This document shows positions 35,075 through 44,424 of a DNA stretch of 64,000 nucleotides, piece after piece. How positions within the stretch are numbered: position 1 is the first letter of the stretch; each line of letters opens with the position of its first letter. Where the stretch lies: contig NZ_CANMRY010000005.1 in the NCBI RefSeq assembly GCF_947500405.1, forward strand, positions 62,001 through 126,000, written 5' to 3'. The notes under the pieces were generated by a model. That model was not told where the DNA came from and did no database searches. It was given only the letters and a program-made list of their open reading frames with translations. The DNA is from an uncultured Maribacter sp. (GTDB lineage Bacteria; Bacteroidota; Bacteroidia; Flavobacteriales; Flavobacteriaceae). The position numbers and the translations under genes are program-made.

Positions 35075-35860
35075 TTAGTTATTACTAAAATACCCTTTCA
35101 TAATTCCACGTTGTGAATCTCTTATAAATTGAAGAATTTCATCACGTTCTGGAGTTGCTTCCATTTCTGCTTCAAGAATTTGAACTGCTTGTGTATTATT
35201 ATAGTTTTTTTGATAAAGTATTCTATAAATATTCTGAATTTCTCTAATTTTTTCTGATGCTATTCCTCTTCTTCTTAATCCTACAGAATTAATACCAACA
35301 TAAGAAAGTGGTTCACGTGCGGCTTTTACAAAAGGTGGCACATCTTTACGAACCAAAGAACCTCCTGTTACAAACGCATGCTGCCCTACAGATACAAATT
35401 GATGTACTGCAACTAAACCAGCTAATATTACATTATCTCCAATAGTTACATGTCCTGCTAAGGTAGAGTTATTAGAAAAAATACAATTATCACCAACTAA
35501 ACAATCATGTGCTACATGGCAATAAGCCATAATTAAACAATTTTTACCTATAACAGTTTTCATCCTATCTGAGGTTCCTTTGTGTATTGTTGCACATTCT
35601 CTAATAGTAGTATTGTCTCCTATTACAACCGTAGTTTCTTCACCATCATATTTCAAATCTTGAGGTGGTGCAGAAATTACTGCTCCTGGGAAAATATTAC
35701 AATTTTTTCCAATTCTTGCTCCTTCCATAATTGTTACATTGGATCCTATCCAAGTACCATCACCAATAGAAACATTATTATGAATTGTTGTAAAAGGTTC
35801 TACAACTACATTTTTTGCAATTTTTGCACCAGGATGTATATAAGCTAAAGGTTGATTCAT
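35075..35860 (-). CDS. lpxA: acyl-ACP--UDP-N-acetylglucosamine O-acyltransferase
   Basis: First step of lipid A synthesis. 261 residues: a left-handed beta-helix of hexapeptide repeats followed by a helical C-terminal domain (LSYVGINSVGLRRRGIASEKIREI). The catalytic histidine corresponds to H118 (MAYCHVAHDCLVG). The start overlaps little with lpxC/fabZ, which ends 2 bases upstream, so they are cotranscribed. Confidence 0.95.
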   Translation of the reverse strand: MNQPLAYIHPGAKIAKNVVVEPFTTIHNNVSIGDGTWIGSNVTIMEGARIGKNCNIFPGAVISAPPQDLKYDGEETTVVIGDNTTIRECATIHKGTSDRMKTVIGKNCLIMAYCHVAHDCLVGDNCIFSNNSTLAGHVTIGDNVILAGLVAVHQFVSVGQHAFVTGGSLVRKDVPPFVKAAREPLSYVGINSVGLRRRGIASEKIREIQNIYRILYQKNYNNTQAVQILEAEMEATPERDEILQFIRDSQRGIMKGYFSNN

Positions 35861-35862
35861 TT

Positions 35863-37263
35863 TTATTTCTTTTTAGCTATTTGCGCCATTAATTCTGCCT
35901 CACAAACTAACTTATTATTAGCATAAGCATATGCTTGCATATGACAAATTCCTCTTCGTATAGGAGTAATTAAACTACAGTGAAAAACTAGTGTATCTCC
36001 TGGAAGTACTTTTTGCTTAAACTTTACATTATCCATTTTCATGAAAAAGGTAAGGTAGTTTTCTGGATCTGGCACAGTACTAAGCACTAAAATGCCACCT
36101 GTTTGCGCCATTGCCTCCACTTGTAATACACCGGGCATTACTGGTGCTCCAGGGAAATGGCCAACAAAAAATGGCTCATTCATAGAAACATTTTTCATAC
36201 CAACAACATGTGTATCAGAAAGCTCTAAAACTCTATCAATTAATAAAAATGGAGGTCTGTGAGGTAACATATCCATAATTTGATGGATATCCATTAATGG
36301 TGGTTGGTTTAGATCATAACTAGGAACTTTATTTCTTTTCTCAAGTTTAATAATCTTTGCTATTTTCTTAGCAAATTGTGTATTTACATAGTGCCCTGGT
36401 TTATTGGCTATAATTTTACCACGTATGCGTGTTCCTGCTAATGCTAAATCTCCAATAACATCTAATAATTTGTGTCTTGCTGCTTCATTTGGCTGATGCA
36501 ATGTTAAGTTATCTAATATGCCATTAGGTTTAACAGATAGCTTTTCTTTATCAAAAGCTTTCTGTAATTTTTTCATTGTGGTTTCGGAAATTTCCTTATC
36601 CACATAAACAATGGCATTATTTAAATCTCCTCCTTTAATAAGTCCATGCTCTAATAAAGCTTCTAACTCATGTAAGAAACTAAAAGTTCTTGCATCTGCA
36701 ATTTCAGTTTTAAAATCGCTAAGTTTTTCTAAAGTCGCATTTTGTGTTCCCAAAACTTTGGTACCAAAATCTACCATTGTAGTTACCATATACGTATCAG
36801 ATGGTATTATAGTTATTTCACTACCAGTAGCTTCATCTTTATAAGAAATAACATCTTTTACAATATATTCTTCTCTTTCAGCTTCTTGTTCTACAAGCCC
36901 AGCTTTTTCTAAAGCTTCAACAAAAAACTTAGAAGAACCATCCATTATTGGTGGTTCTGGAGCATTTAATTCTATTAAAACATTGTCAATTTCAAGACCA
37001 ACTAAAGCAGCTAAAACATGCTCTGATGTTTGTATTTTAACTCCATGCTTTTCTAAATTAGTTCCTCTTTGTGTGTTTACTACATAATTGGCATCTGCCT
37101 CTATTATTGGCTCCCCTTCTAAATCCACTCTTTTAAAAGCATAACCATGATTTTCTGCCGCTGGTAAAAATGTAAGAGTTACATTTTCTCCTGTATGTAA
37201 ACCTACACCTGTTAGTGTAACTTCTTTTCCAATTGTTCTTTGTTTTTGTGGTTTCATATTCAC
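35863..37263 (-). CDS. lpxC: bifunctional UDP-3-O-acyl-N-acetylglucosamine deacetylase / 3-hydroxyacyl-ACP dehydratase
   Basis: A fusion of LpxC (residues 1-310) and FabZ (about 325-466), usual in Bacteroidota. LpxC features: TGVGLHTGENVTL, the zinc histidine in SEHVLAAL (H82), and AARHKLLDVIGDLAL with further zinc ligands. FabZ features: LPHRPPFLLIDRV with its catalytic histidine, and GHFPGAPVMPGVLQVEAMAQ with its catalytic glutamate. The fusion couples lipid A deacetylation to the fatty acid cycle. An internal Met three residues in is an alternative start. Confidence 0.95.
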   Translation of the reverse strand: MNMKPQKQRTIGKEVTLTGVGLHTGENVTLTFLPAAENHGYAFKRVDLEGEPIIEADANYVVNTQRGTNLEKHGVKIQTSEHVLAALVGLEIDNVLIELNAPEPPIMDGSSKFFVEALEKAGLVEQEAEREEYIVKDVISYKDEATGSEITIIPSDTYMVTTMVDFGTKVLGTQNATLEKLSDFKTEIADARTFSFLHELEALLEHGLIKGGDLNNAIVYVDKEISETTMKKLQKAFDKEKLSVKPNGILDNLTLHQPNEAARHKLLDVIGDLALAGTRIRGKIIANKPGHYVNTQFAKKIAKIIKLEKRNKVPSYDLNQPPLMDIHQIMDMLPHRPPFLLIDRVLELSDTHVVGMKNVSMNEPFFVGHFPGAPVMPGVLQVEAMAQTGGILVLSTVPDPENYLTFFMKMDNVKFKQKVLPGDTLVFHCSLITPIRRGICHMQAYAYANNKLVCEAELMAQIAKKK

Positions 37264-37265
37264 AA

Positions 37266-38282
37266 TTATTCTTTTTTTTCCAATTGATTTATTCTATTTA
37301 CAATTTTTGGTAAATTTTTAAAATGTACATAAGATTTATTATAATCTCCATAATTTAAAGCAGGAGAACCTTGTAAAACTTCGTTATCTTTTACATTTCT
37401 TCCAATACCAGATTGCGCTTGTATTCTAACATTATCGCCAATAGTAATGTGCCCAACAATACCTACTTGCCCTCCTATCATACAGTTTTTACCAATCTTT
37501 GTTGATCCTGCAACACCAGTTTGGGCAGCTATTACTGTGTTTTCTCCAATTTCTACATTATGAGCTATTTGTATTTGATTATCTAGCTTTACACCTTTAC
37601 GAAGTACTGTAGACCCTAATGTTGCTCTATCTATTGTGGTTCCTGCACCAACATCTATATTATCTTCTAAAATTACATTTCCAGTTTGCGGTATTTTTCT
37701 ATATGAGCCATCTTTATTTGGTGCAAAACCAAAACCGTCTGCCCCCACAATAGCACCACTATGAATGGTACAGTTTTTTCCAATAACGGATTCTGAACAA
37801 ACTCTTGCACCTGCTAAAACAGAACTATTATCTCCTATTACTACATTGTCCCCAATAAAAACATTAGGGAAAATCTTTACATTTTTTCCAATTACAACAT
37901 TAGCACCTATATAGGTAAAAGCTCCTATATATATATCTTCTTCATATTTTGCAGTGTCTGCAATAAATACAGGATTCTCTATACCTTGCTTATTATTTTT
38001 TACCTTATTGTAATATTCTAATAGCTTAGAAAAAGATTCATAAGCATCTTCTACTTTAATTAATGTTGTAGATATGCTTTGCTCTGGAATAAAGTCTTTA
38101 TTTACAATTGTAACTGATGCTTTTGTAGAATATATATGTGAAGTATATTTTGGATTAGCTAAAAAAGTAAGAGAACCTTTTTCTCCTTCTTCTATTTTGG
38201 CTAATTTGTGAACGGCAATCTCTGGGTTTCCTTCAATTTCCCCCTCTAATATGCCTGCAATTTGACTCGCTGTAAATACCAT
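37266..38282 (-). CDS. lpxD: UDP-3-O-(3-hydroxymyristoyl)glucosamine N-acyltransferase
   Basis: Third step of lipid A synthesis. 338 residues from the ATG at 38282; an upstream GTG two codons earlier is less likely. There is an N-terminal uridine-binding domain (about 1-100), hexapeptide repeats (about 105-300) and a helical tail. The catalytic histidine sits in IQIAHNVEIG. The pocket segment GFAPNKDGSYRKIPQTG is typical of LpxD. It ends 2 bases before lpxC/fabZ. Confidence 0.93.
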   Translation of the reverse strand: MVFTASQIAGILEGEIEGNPEIAVHKLAKIEEGEKGSLTFLANPKYTSHIYSTKASVTIVNKDFIPEQSISTTLIKVEDAYESFSKLLEYYNKVKNNKQGIENPVFIADTAKYEEDIYIGAFTYIGANVVIGKNVKIFPNVFIGDNVVIGDNSSVLAGARVCSESVIGKNCTIHSGAIVGADGFGFAPNKDGSYRKIPQTGNVILEDNIDVGAGTTIDRATLGSTVLRKGVKLDNQIQIAHNVEIGENTVIAAQTGVAGSTKIGKNCMIGGQVGIVGHITIGDNVRIQAQSGIGRNVKDNEVLQGSPALNYGDYNKSYVHFKNLPKIVNRINQLEKKE

Positions 38283-38305
38283 GAGCACAAAAGTAAGAAA
38301 AATAG

Positions 38306-39535
38306 TTAAACGTAATCTTTAGGGTAGCATATATAATATTTAGAAACCGTCTTTGACAATGTTTTTATTTTTAAATAATCAGACAGTTTTGCAATATCTA
38401 CTACTCTTCCATTTTTTTTAAGGATATTAATTGGCTGATAATCTCTATCATACGCCTTATTTTTTATTTCTCCTGTAAAAACAAAATAATTTGTTTCTTC
38501 ATCAGTTAAATCATTTTCTGCTTTAAAATCATTAAAATGTTTTTCTAATTTAATTTCAGAAATAGGTTCATTTTTAACTTTCACTTGCAAAAGTCTTCTA
38601 TTTATAACCATTTGGCATAATTGCGACAAAACAAAATCGGAACTTTCTTGCCAATTCTTAATTGCAGAAAGAATATCTATATCATCTAGCTTAGAAAATC
38701 GGACTAACGTATCTAAATCAAAATTATCAATGTCAATTTTATTTTCTAAAAAGAACTTTAAATTTTTACTGCAATCTAGGTGCTCTCCTCTTAATATTAA
38801 TTCTTTGGAACGTTTTAGAATACGCATTAATAATTGCTCTGCAGCTACTCCAGTTTTATGTAAATAAACTTGCCAATACATAAACCTGCGAGCCATAATA
38901 AATTTTTCAATAGAATAAATTCCTTTTTCTTCTATTACTAACTCTCCATTAACTACATTAAGCATTGTAATTAATCGTTCTGCATTTGTATTCCCTTCTG
39001 CCACACCAGTATAAAAACTATCTCTTTTAAGGTAGTCTAACCTATCCATATCTAACTGGCTAGATACTAATTGATTTAAAAACTTTTTAGGGTAATTGCC
39101 ATTAAATATTTCAATAGCTAAAGTTAATTTTCCTTCAAATTTTTTATTCAACTCTTGCATAAAACATAAAGAAATATGCTCATGATTAACCCCTTCTACA
39201 ATACTGTGTTCCATTGCATGCGAAAAAGGTCCGTGGCCAATATCATGTAAAAGAATTGCTATTAAAAGCCCTTCTTCTTCTTCCTTTGTTAATGCTACAT
39301 GCTTAAATCTTAGTACTTGTATAGCTTTCCGCATTAAGTGCATACACCCTAAAGCATGATGAAAACGTGTATGATGTGCCCCTGGATATACAAGGTAAGA
39401 AAGCCCCATTTGAGATATTCTTCGCAGCCTTTGAAAAAAAGGATCTGCAATAAGATCAAAAATTAAAGTGTTGGGAATTCTAATAAATCCGTAAATTGGA
39501 TCATTAAATATTTTAAGCTTGTTAGATTTTATCAA
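38306..39535 (-). CDS. HD-domain phosphohydrolase
   Basis: 409 residues of the HD superfamily: FQRLRRISQMGLSYLVYPGAHHTRFHHALG, the metal-binding HD pair H97-D98 in LLHDIGHGPFSHAMEH, and QLDMDRLDYLKRDS, which carries a further metal ligand. This set is typical of the YdhJ/SAMHD1-like dNTPase group, although the substrate may differ. It starts the string leading to lpxD (23 bases apart) and is divergent from porX with only 35 bases between the start codons. Confidence 0.88.
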   Translation of the reverse strand: MIKSNKLKIFNDPIYGFIRIPNTLIFDLIADPFFQRLRRISQMGLSYLVYPGAHHTRFHHALGCMHLMRKAIQVLRFKHVALTKEEEEGLLIAILLHDIGHGPFSHAMEHSIVEGVNHEHISLCFMQELNKKFEGKLTLAIEIFNGNYPKKFLNQLVSSQLDMDRLDYLKRDSFYTGVAEGNTNAERLITMLNVVNGELVIEEKGIYSIEKFIMARRFMYWQVYLHKTGVAAEQLLMRILKRSKELILRGEHLDCSKNLKFFLENKIDIDNFDLDTLVRFSKLDDIDILSAIKNWQESSDFVLSQLCQMVINRRLLQVKVKNEPISEIKLEKHFNDFKAENDLTDEETNYFVFTGEIKNKAYDRDYQPINILKKNGRVVDIAKLSDYLKIKTLSKTVSKYYICYPKDYV

Positions 39536-39570
39536 AATCGGTATAATTTACGCGCAAATATAAGTACTAA

Positions 39571-41115
39571 ATGAACAAGATAACAATACTTTGGGTAGAT
39601 GATGAAATAGATTTATTAAAACCACATATTCTATTCTTAGAAGCTAAAAATTATATAGTTGTAACCTGTAAAAGTGGACAAGAAGCCTTAGAAGAACTTC
39701 AAGAAACTCGTGTAGATATTGTTTTCTTAGATGAAAATATGCCTGGTATTTCTGGGTTGGAAACCTTAAACGAAATAAAAATTTTAAATTCTTCCTTACC
39801 TGTAGTAATGATTACTAAAAGTGAAGAAGAGCTTATTATGGAGGAAGCAATTGGCTCTAAAATAGCAGATTACCTTATAAAACCCGTTAATCCTAATCAA
39901 ATTTTACTTTCTTTAAAAAAGAACTTAGACCATTCTCGCTTAGTTTCTGAAAAAACTACTGCCAACTACCAACAAGAATTTAGAAAAATAGCTATGGATT
40001 TAGCCATGGTAAATTCTAAAGAAGAATGGATAGAATTATACAATAAGCTAATATACTGGGAATTACAATTAGAAGAAATTGAAGATAGCAGTATGTTCGA
40101 GATTTTAGAATCTCAAAAAACAGAAGCAAATAATCAATTTTCAAAATTTATTGATAAAGAATATAAAAATTGGTTTGTAAATGATAATGCTCCCGTATTA
40201 TCGCATACTTTATTTAAAAAATGGGTAGTACCTGAGCTCAAAAACAATAAAACATTATTAGTTGTTATTGATAACCTTAGATTAGATCAATGGTGTTCTT
40301 TTGAAGATACGGTAAACTCTTTTTACAAAAAAATTAAAGAAGATTGTTACTTTAGTATTTTACCTACTGCTACGCAGTATGCAAGAAATTCTATTTTTTC
40401 TGGATTAACGCCTTTAGAAATGGAAAAAAAACATCCTGACTGGTGGAAAAACGATACAGATGAAGGAGGAAAAAATCTTTTTGAAGATAAATTTCTTAGT
40501 GCACAAATAAAGAATTTAGGCTTAGATATAAAATGGGAATACCATAAAATTAGTAGCTTAAAACAAGGAAAGTATTTATCTCAAAACTTTAAATCTCAAA
40601 AGGATAACGACTTAACTGCAATTGTATACAACTTTGTAGATATGCTCTCACATTCCAAAACTGAAATGGAGGTAATTAAAGAACTTGCTTCCAATGATAA
40701 AGCGTATAGGTCATTAACACAAAGTTGGTTTAAAAATTCTCCGTTATTAGAAATAATACAGCAAGCTCAAAATATGGGAATGAAACTTATTATTACTACA
40801 GATCATGGAACCATAAATGTAAAGCAAGCTTCTAAAGTAATTGGAGATAAAGACACTAGCTTAAACCTAAGGTACAAAACAGGTAGAAGTTTAACATATG
40901 AAGATAAAGAGGTAATTGCAGCAACAAATCCTAAAAATATACAATTACCAAGTATAAATATGAGTAGTTCTTTTATTTTTGCAAAAAATGATATGTTTTT
41001 TGCATATCCTAACAACTATAATCATTACGTAAAATACTATAGAAATACTTACCAACATGGTGGTGTTTCTTTAGAAGAAATGATTATTCCGTTTGTAGTA
41101 TTAGAGCCTAAATAA
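39571..41115 (+). CDS. porX: PorX, response regulator of type IX secretion
   Basis: 514 residues: an N-terminal CheY-like receiver (D54 in VFLDENMPGISG, T82 in MITKSEEE) joined through a helical linker to a C-terminal alkaline-phosphatase-superfamily (PglZ-like) domain with ITTDHGT and LPTATQYARNSIFSG. This fusion is characteristic of PorX, which with the PorY kinase controls type IX secretion in Bacteroidota. It is usual that porY is not nearby. It precedes tsaE by 6 bases. Confidence 0.88.
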   Translation: MNKITILWVDDEIDLLKPHILFLEAKNYIVVTCKSGQEALEELQETRVDIVFLDENMPGISGLETLNEIKILNSSLPVVMITKSEEELIMEEAIGSKIADYLIKPVNPNQILLSLKKNLDHSRLVSEKTTANYQQEFRKIAMDLAMVNSKEEWIELYNKLIYWELQLEEIEDSSMFEILESQKTEANNQFSKFIDKEYKNWFVNDNAPVLSHTLFKKWVVPELKNNKTLLVVIDNLRLDQWCSFEDTVNSFYKKIKEDCYFSILPTATQYARNSIFSGLTPLEMEKKHPDWWKNDTDEGGKNLFEDKFLSAQIKNLGLDIKWEYHKISSLKQGKYLSQNFKSQKDNDLTAIVYNFVDMLSHSKTEMEVIKELASNDKAYRSLTQSWFKNSPLLEIIQQAQNMGMKLIITTDHGTINVKQASKVIGDKDTSLNLRYKTGRSLTYEDKEVIAATNPKNIQLPSINMSSSFIFAKNDMFFAYPNNYNHYVKYYRNTYQHGGVSLEEMIIPFVVLEPK

Positions 41116-41121
41116 AATTAA

Positions 41122-41529
41122 ATGAACATTATATATTCTGAAAATCAGTTAAAAGAAGTTGCAGAAGAGATTTTAAGAAACGCTCCAAATAAATTTTTAG
41201 CCTTTAATGGTGAAATGGGAGCTGGAAAAACAACATTAATAAAAGAAATAGTAAAACTTCTTGATGTAAAAGATATAGCAAACAGTCCTACTTTTGGAAT
41301 TGTAAATGAATATGAAAATATAGAAGGAGAATTAATTGCCTATCATTTTGATTTTTATAGATTAAATGATGAAAATGAAGCTTTAGACTTTGGTTTAGAA
41401 GATTATTTAAATTCTAAAGCATGGATACTTATGGAGTGGCCAGAAAAAATACCTTCCTATCTTCCTGAAGATACTACACAAATAACTATAGAAATTATTG
41501 ATACCACTAACCGCCAATTAGTTATGTAA
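41122..41529 (+). CDS. tsaE: tRNA threonylcarbamoyladenosine biosynthesis ATPase
   Basis: ATPase of the TsaB-TsaD-TsaE complex that makes t6A37 in tRNA. 135 residues with Walker A GEMGAGKTT (30-38), the HFDFYRL motif and MEWPEKIPSYLP, all typical. The usual neighbours tsaB and tsaD are absent. It follows porX closely and is probably cotranscribed. Confidence 0.93.
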   Translation: MNIIYSENQLKEVAEEILRNAPNKFLAFNGEMGAGKTTLIKEIVKLLDVKDIANSPTFGIVNEYENIEGELIAYHFDFYRLNDENEALDFGLEDYLNSKAWILMEWPEKIPSYLPEDTTQITIEIIDTTNRQLVM

Positions 41530-41596
41530 TCCTTTTTCTTATATACAAAAAGCACTTCTCCATCCTTTAAAAAACATCGACAAAATGCCTTTTTTT

Positions 41597-41621
41597 ACGT
41601 TAAAGTGTTTAATTTTAACGT
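41597..41621. repeat. inverted repeat upstream of small lipoprotein promoter
   Basis: ACGTTAAA (41597-41604) and TTTAACGT (41614-41621) are perfect 8-base arms with a 9-base spacer, ending 9 bases before a candidate -33 element. The AT-rich palindrome may be a regulator site. It could also be a weak end for the tsaE transcript. Confidence 0.4.
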
Positions 41622-41630
41622 TTAAATGCA

Positions 41631-41659
41631 TTGTCGCATCATTTTTTTAGTTACTTTCG
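41631..41659 (+). promoter_or_regulatory. candidate flavobacterial promoter of the small lipoprotein gene
   Basis: TTG (41631-41633), an 18-base spacer, then TACTTTCG (41652-41659), which differs from TAnnTTTG at one position. It is 35 bases before the lipoprotein ATG, so a single short transcript ending at 41882 is likely. Confidence 0.45.
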
Positions 41660-41693
41660 TTTGTAGAAACACTCCATGTCTAACTAAATACTT

Positions 41694-41834
41694 ATGAAAA
41701 TGAAAAAAATTATTTTTGCTTTTGCAGCATTGGTTACTTTAATGGCTTTTTCTTGTTCCCCTAACACGTCATCTGATGATGATCAACTGTATGAACAAGG
41801 GATTGAAAAAAAGAAGCTAGATAGAAGAATTTAA
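41694..41834 (+). CDS. 46-residue lipoprotein
   Basis: A 46-codon frame with a lipoprotein signal (MKMKKIIFAFAALVTLMAFSC, lipidated Cys21). The mature part is only about 25 residues (SPNTSSDDDQLYEQGIEKKKLDRRI). A good promoter precedes it and a strong terminator follows, so it is probably a stand-alone, abundant small lipoprotein. Function unknown. Confidence 0.75.
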   Translation: MKMKKIIFAFAALVTLMAFSCSPNTSSDDDQLYEQGIEKKKLDRRI

Positions 41835-41855
41835 AAATCTCAATAAATTTTTAGG

Positions 41856-41884
41856 AAGAGCAATAAATTATTGCTCTTTTTTTT
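41856..41884 (+). terminator. rho-independent terminator of the small lipoprotein gene
   Basis: Arms AAGAGCAATAA (41856-41866) and TTATTGCTCTT (41868-41878) form a palindrome followed by a run of T. It ends the 46-codon gene's transcript. Confidence 0.82.
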
Positions 41885-41931
41885 ATACTTTTTTTAAAGC
41901 ATTATCGTTAGTAGAAAAGAACTTCTACCAA

Positions 41932-42579
41932 ATGATAAATAACTCTACAAGTAAAAAAGCTAGGACTAGAATTATTTTAGAATCTTTTTGTGTTTTTTTC
42001 ATAGCTATTTCCCCTTTTTTATATAAAGTATATGATTATTTACCTACAGACCCTAGTGCCGTTATTTCTATTTTAGGAATTAAAATTAGTAATAATGGAT
42101 TTTCAGATGTATCTACATATTTTTGGTTCGTCATTAGTAAGATTATTCCTTTGTATTTATTAATATTATGGTTCATGACAGCAAAAAATTGGTGGTATCA
42201 TATTATTATAATACCAATTGCAATGTATGCTTTTCAATTATTTGAAGTACTTTTTGATTCTGATGATGTAATAGATACTGAAAACATATGGTGGGTAATT
42301 CCTATATGTATGGTGGTAATTCCTATTGTGTATTTTATACGTATTAAACTGTATGATAGGTATGTGCATGGTATAGACATTGAAGCCATGGAAAAAGAAC
42401 TACATATTCTTAAAAAGAAACAAAAAGAGAAAGAAACTAAGGAGTACAAAGAAGAACTCTCAAGTGAAGAAGATATTTACAAAAAATACTCTTGGTCAGA
42501 AATTATAAATAGAAAATTATCTACCCATAATCTAGAAAAATATTTTAGAGGCTTTCAAAACACGTTAAATAATTGGTAA
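41932..42579 (+). CDS. multi-pass membrane protein with charged C-terminal tail
   Basis: 215 residues with hydrophobic segments near 14-34, 61-82 (VSTYFWFVISKIIPLYLLILWF), 88-105 and 118-137, then a charged, helical cytoplasmic tail (about 150-180, KKKQKEKETKEYKEEL). I do not recognise the family. It is a single gene between two terminators. It is placed as a real gene because of the strong membrane pattern and long open frame. Confidence 0.6.
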   Translation: MINNSTSKKARTRIILESFCVFFIAISPFLYKVYDYLPTDPSAVISILGIKISNNGFSDVSTYFWFVISKIIPLYLLILWFMTAKNWWYHIIIIPIAMYAFQLFEVLFDSDDVIDTENIWWVIPICMVVIPIVYFIRIKLYDRYVHGIDIEAMEKELHILKKKQKEKETKEYKEELSSEEDIYKKYSWSEIINRKLSTHNLEKYFRGFQNTLNNW

Positions 42580-42609
42580 TATAACTGCAAAGAAAATACT
42601 TAGAAACAA

Positions 42610-42640
42610 AAAAAGGGAAATCTTATAGATTTCCCTTTTT
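42610..42640. terminator. bidirectional rho-independent terminator
   Basis: AAAAAGGGAAATCT (42610-42623) and AGATTTCCCTTTTT (42627-42640) form a perfect 14-base hairpin between two converging genes. Confidence 0.88.
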
Positions 42641-42642
42641 AT

Positions 42643-42819
42643 TTATGCCTTTTCTCGAGCTGCTTTTTTAGCATCTCTTTTTTCTTTTAGTAATTCTTTA
42701 ATATTACCAAATAACCAGTAAGGGATAACAAATGTTAACAAAAAAATCATTAACCAAAAACCTATGGTTAAAATGGTTAAAAATGATAAAAATCCTAAAT
42801 ATTGGTCAAAGTCAAACAT
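42643..42819 (-). CDS. 58-residue membrane protein
   Basis: The ATG at 42819 gives 58 residues (MFDFDQYLGFLSF...) with a hydrophobic helical stretch at about 6-39 and a highly basic tail (KELLKEKRDAKKAAREKA). Earlier in-frame codons encode another hydrophobic stretch, but the later ATG gives a cleaner single gene. It may have one or two membrane segments. It is divergent from fumC. Function unknown. Confidence 0.55.
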   Translation of the reverse strand: MFDFDQYLGFLSFLTILTIGFWLMIFLLTFVIPYWLFGNIKELLKEKRDAKKAAREKA

Positions 42820-42910
42820 GATATATAATATTAACATTGCAAAGATACTTTTAAATACACTAATAGTGCAAATCAAAATTAAAAAAAATGGAAATAAATC
42901 TGTAAACCCC

Positions 42911-42918
42911 TACCTTTG
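42911..42918 (+). promoter_or_regulatory. candidate -7 element for fumC
   Basis: TACCTTTG is an exact match to TAnnTTTG, 24 bases before the fumC start codon. No convincing -33 TTG is present at the usual distance. Confidence 0.4.
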
Positions 42919-42941
42919 GTATAAATAAAACTTTTTAAGAA

Positions 42942-44339
42942 ATGAGCTTTAGGATAGAAAAAGACACTATGGGCGAAGTAAAAGTTCCTAGTGATAAGTA
43001 TTGGGGAGCGCAAACAGAACGCTCCAGAAATAATTTTAAAATAGGAGCAGCTGCATCTATGCCATTAGATATAGTATATGGTTTTGCCTATTTAAAAAAA
43101 GCAGCTGCTTATACCAATCATGATTTAGGAGTACTTACCATTGAAAAAAGAGATTTAATTGCTAGTGTTTGCGATGAAATTCTTGCAGGAAAACACGATG
43201 ATCAATTTCCTTTAGTTATATGGCAAACCGGTTCTGGTACGCAAAGTAATATGAATGTAAATGAGGTTATTGCTAATCGTGCTCATGAAATTGCTGGAAA
43301 AAAAATTGGTGAAGGAGATAAAACTATACAACCTAATGATGATGTAAACAAATCGCAATCTTCTAACGATACCTTTCCTACAGGCATGCATATTGCTGCC
43401 TATAAAAAAATAGTAGAAAATACTATTCCTGGTGTAACACAGTTAAGAGATACATTTGCTAAGAAAGGAAAAGAATTTAACAATGTTGTAAAAATTGGTA
43501 GAACCCATTTAATGGATGCTACTCCCCTAACCTTAGGGCAAGAATTTTCTGGTTATGTATCGCAGTTAGATCATGGACTAAAAGCCTTAAAAAACACACT
43601 AGCACATTTAAGTGAACTTGCTTTAGGTGGTACTGCTGTAGGTACGGGCTTAAATACCCCAGAAGGCTATGATGTATTAGTAGCAAAGTACATTGCAGAA
43701 TTTTCTGAATTACCTTTTATTACTGCGGAGAATAAATTTGAAGCACTTGCTGCACACGATGCTATTGTAGAAAGTCATGGAGCTTTAAAACAATTAGCGG
43801 TTTCTTTAAATAAAATTGCTAATGATATTAGAATGATGGCTTCTGGTCCTCGTTCTGGTATTGGCGAAATTATTATTCCTGCAAATGAACCAGGTAGTTC
43901 TATTATGCCAGGAAAAGTAAACCCAACACAATGCGAAGCACTTACCATGGTATGTGCGCAAGTAATGGGTAACGATGTTGCTGTTACTATAGGTGGAACG
44001 CAAGGTCATTATGAATTAAATGTTTTTAAACCAATGATGGGTGCAAACATTTTACAATCTGCACAACTAATTGGAGATGCTTGTGTAAGTTTTGATGTTA
44101 ATTGCGCTTCTGGCATAGAGCCTAATCATAGTGTTATTAAAGAGTTATTAAACAACTCTTTAATGCTTGTTACAGCTTTAAACACTAAAATTGGTTATTA
44201 TAAAGCTGCAGAAATTGCAAACACTGCACATAAAAATGGTACTACTCTTAAGCAAGAAGCCGTTAATCTTGGGTATGTATCTGCAGATGATTATGATGCG
44301 TGGGTAAAACCAGAAAATATGGTAGGTAGCTTAAAGTAA
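42942..44339 (+). CDS. fumC: class II fumarate hydratase
   Basis: Interconverts fumarate and malate (TCA cycle). 465 residues, normal length, with SGTQSNMN (98-105), the catalytic histidine H189 in [10 protein letters not shown], and the signature loop [11 protein letters not shown] (318-328). It is monocistronic, between a candidate promoter and a terminator. Confidence 0.95.
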   Translation: MSFRIEKDTMGEVKVPSDKYWGAQTERSRNNFKIGAAASMPLDIVYGFAYLKKAAAYTNHDLGVLTIEKRDLIASVCDEILAGKHDDQFPLVIWQTGSGTQSNMNVNEVIANRAHEIAGKKIGEGDKTIQPNDDVNKSQSSNDTFPTGMHIAAYKKIVENTIPGVTQLRDTFAKKGKEFNNVVKIGRTHLMDATPLTLGQEFSGYVSQLDHGLKALKNTLAHLSELALGGTAVGTGLNTPEGYDVLVAKYIAEFSELPFITAENKFEALAAHDAIVESHGALKQLAVSLNKIANDIRMMASGPRSGIGEIIIPANEPGSSIMPGKVNPTQCEALTMVCAQVMGNDVAVTIGGTQGHYELNVFKPMMGANILQSAQLIGDACVSFDVNCASGIEPNHSVIKELLNNSLMLVTALNTKIGYYKAAEIANTAHKNGTTLKQEAVNLGYVSADDYDAWVKPENMVGSLK

Positions 44340-44363
44340 TATTTTAATTCTACTACAAAATAA

Positions 44364-44393
44364 AAGAGCCAATCAAATTAATGATTGGCTCTT
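44364..44393. terminator. bidirectional rho-independent terminator
   Basis: AAGAGCCAATCA (44364-44375) and TGATTGGCTCTT (44382-44393) form a perfect 12-base hairpin between converging fumC and the coiled-coil protein gene. Confidence 0.82.
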
Positions 44394-44424
44394 AAATATT
44401 AATGGATAGTGTGTGTTCTCGTTA

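Noticed and set aside
36079-36090. AGTACTAAG copy inside lpxC/fabZ
   Set aside because: It is part of a conserved coding region (LSTVPDPE) and is best explained as coincidence, not as a member of the his spacer repeats.
42820-42876. N-terminal extension of the 58-residue membrane protein
   Set aside because: The extra 19 codons begin at a less plausible start and crowd the fumC promoter region; the ATG at 42819 is preferred.
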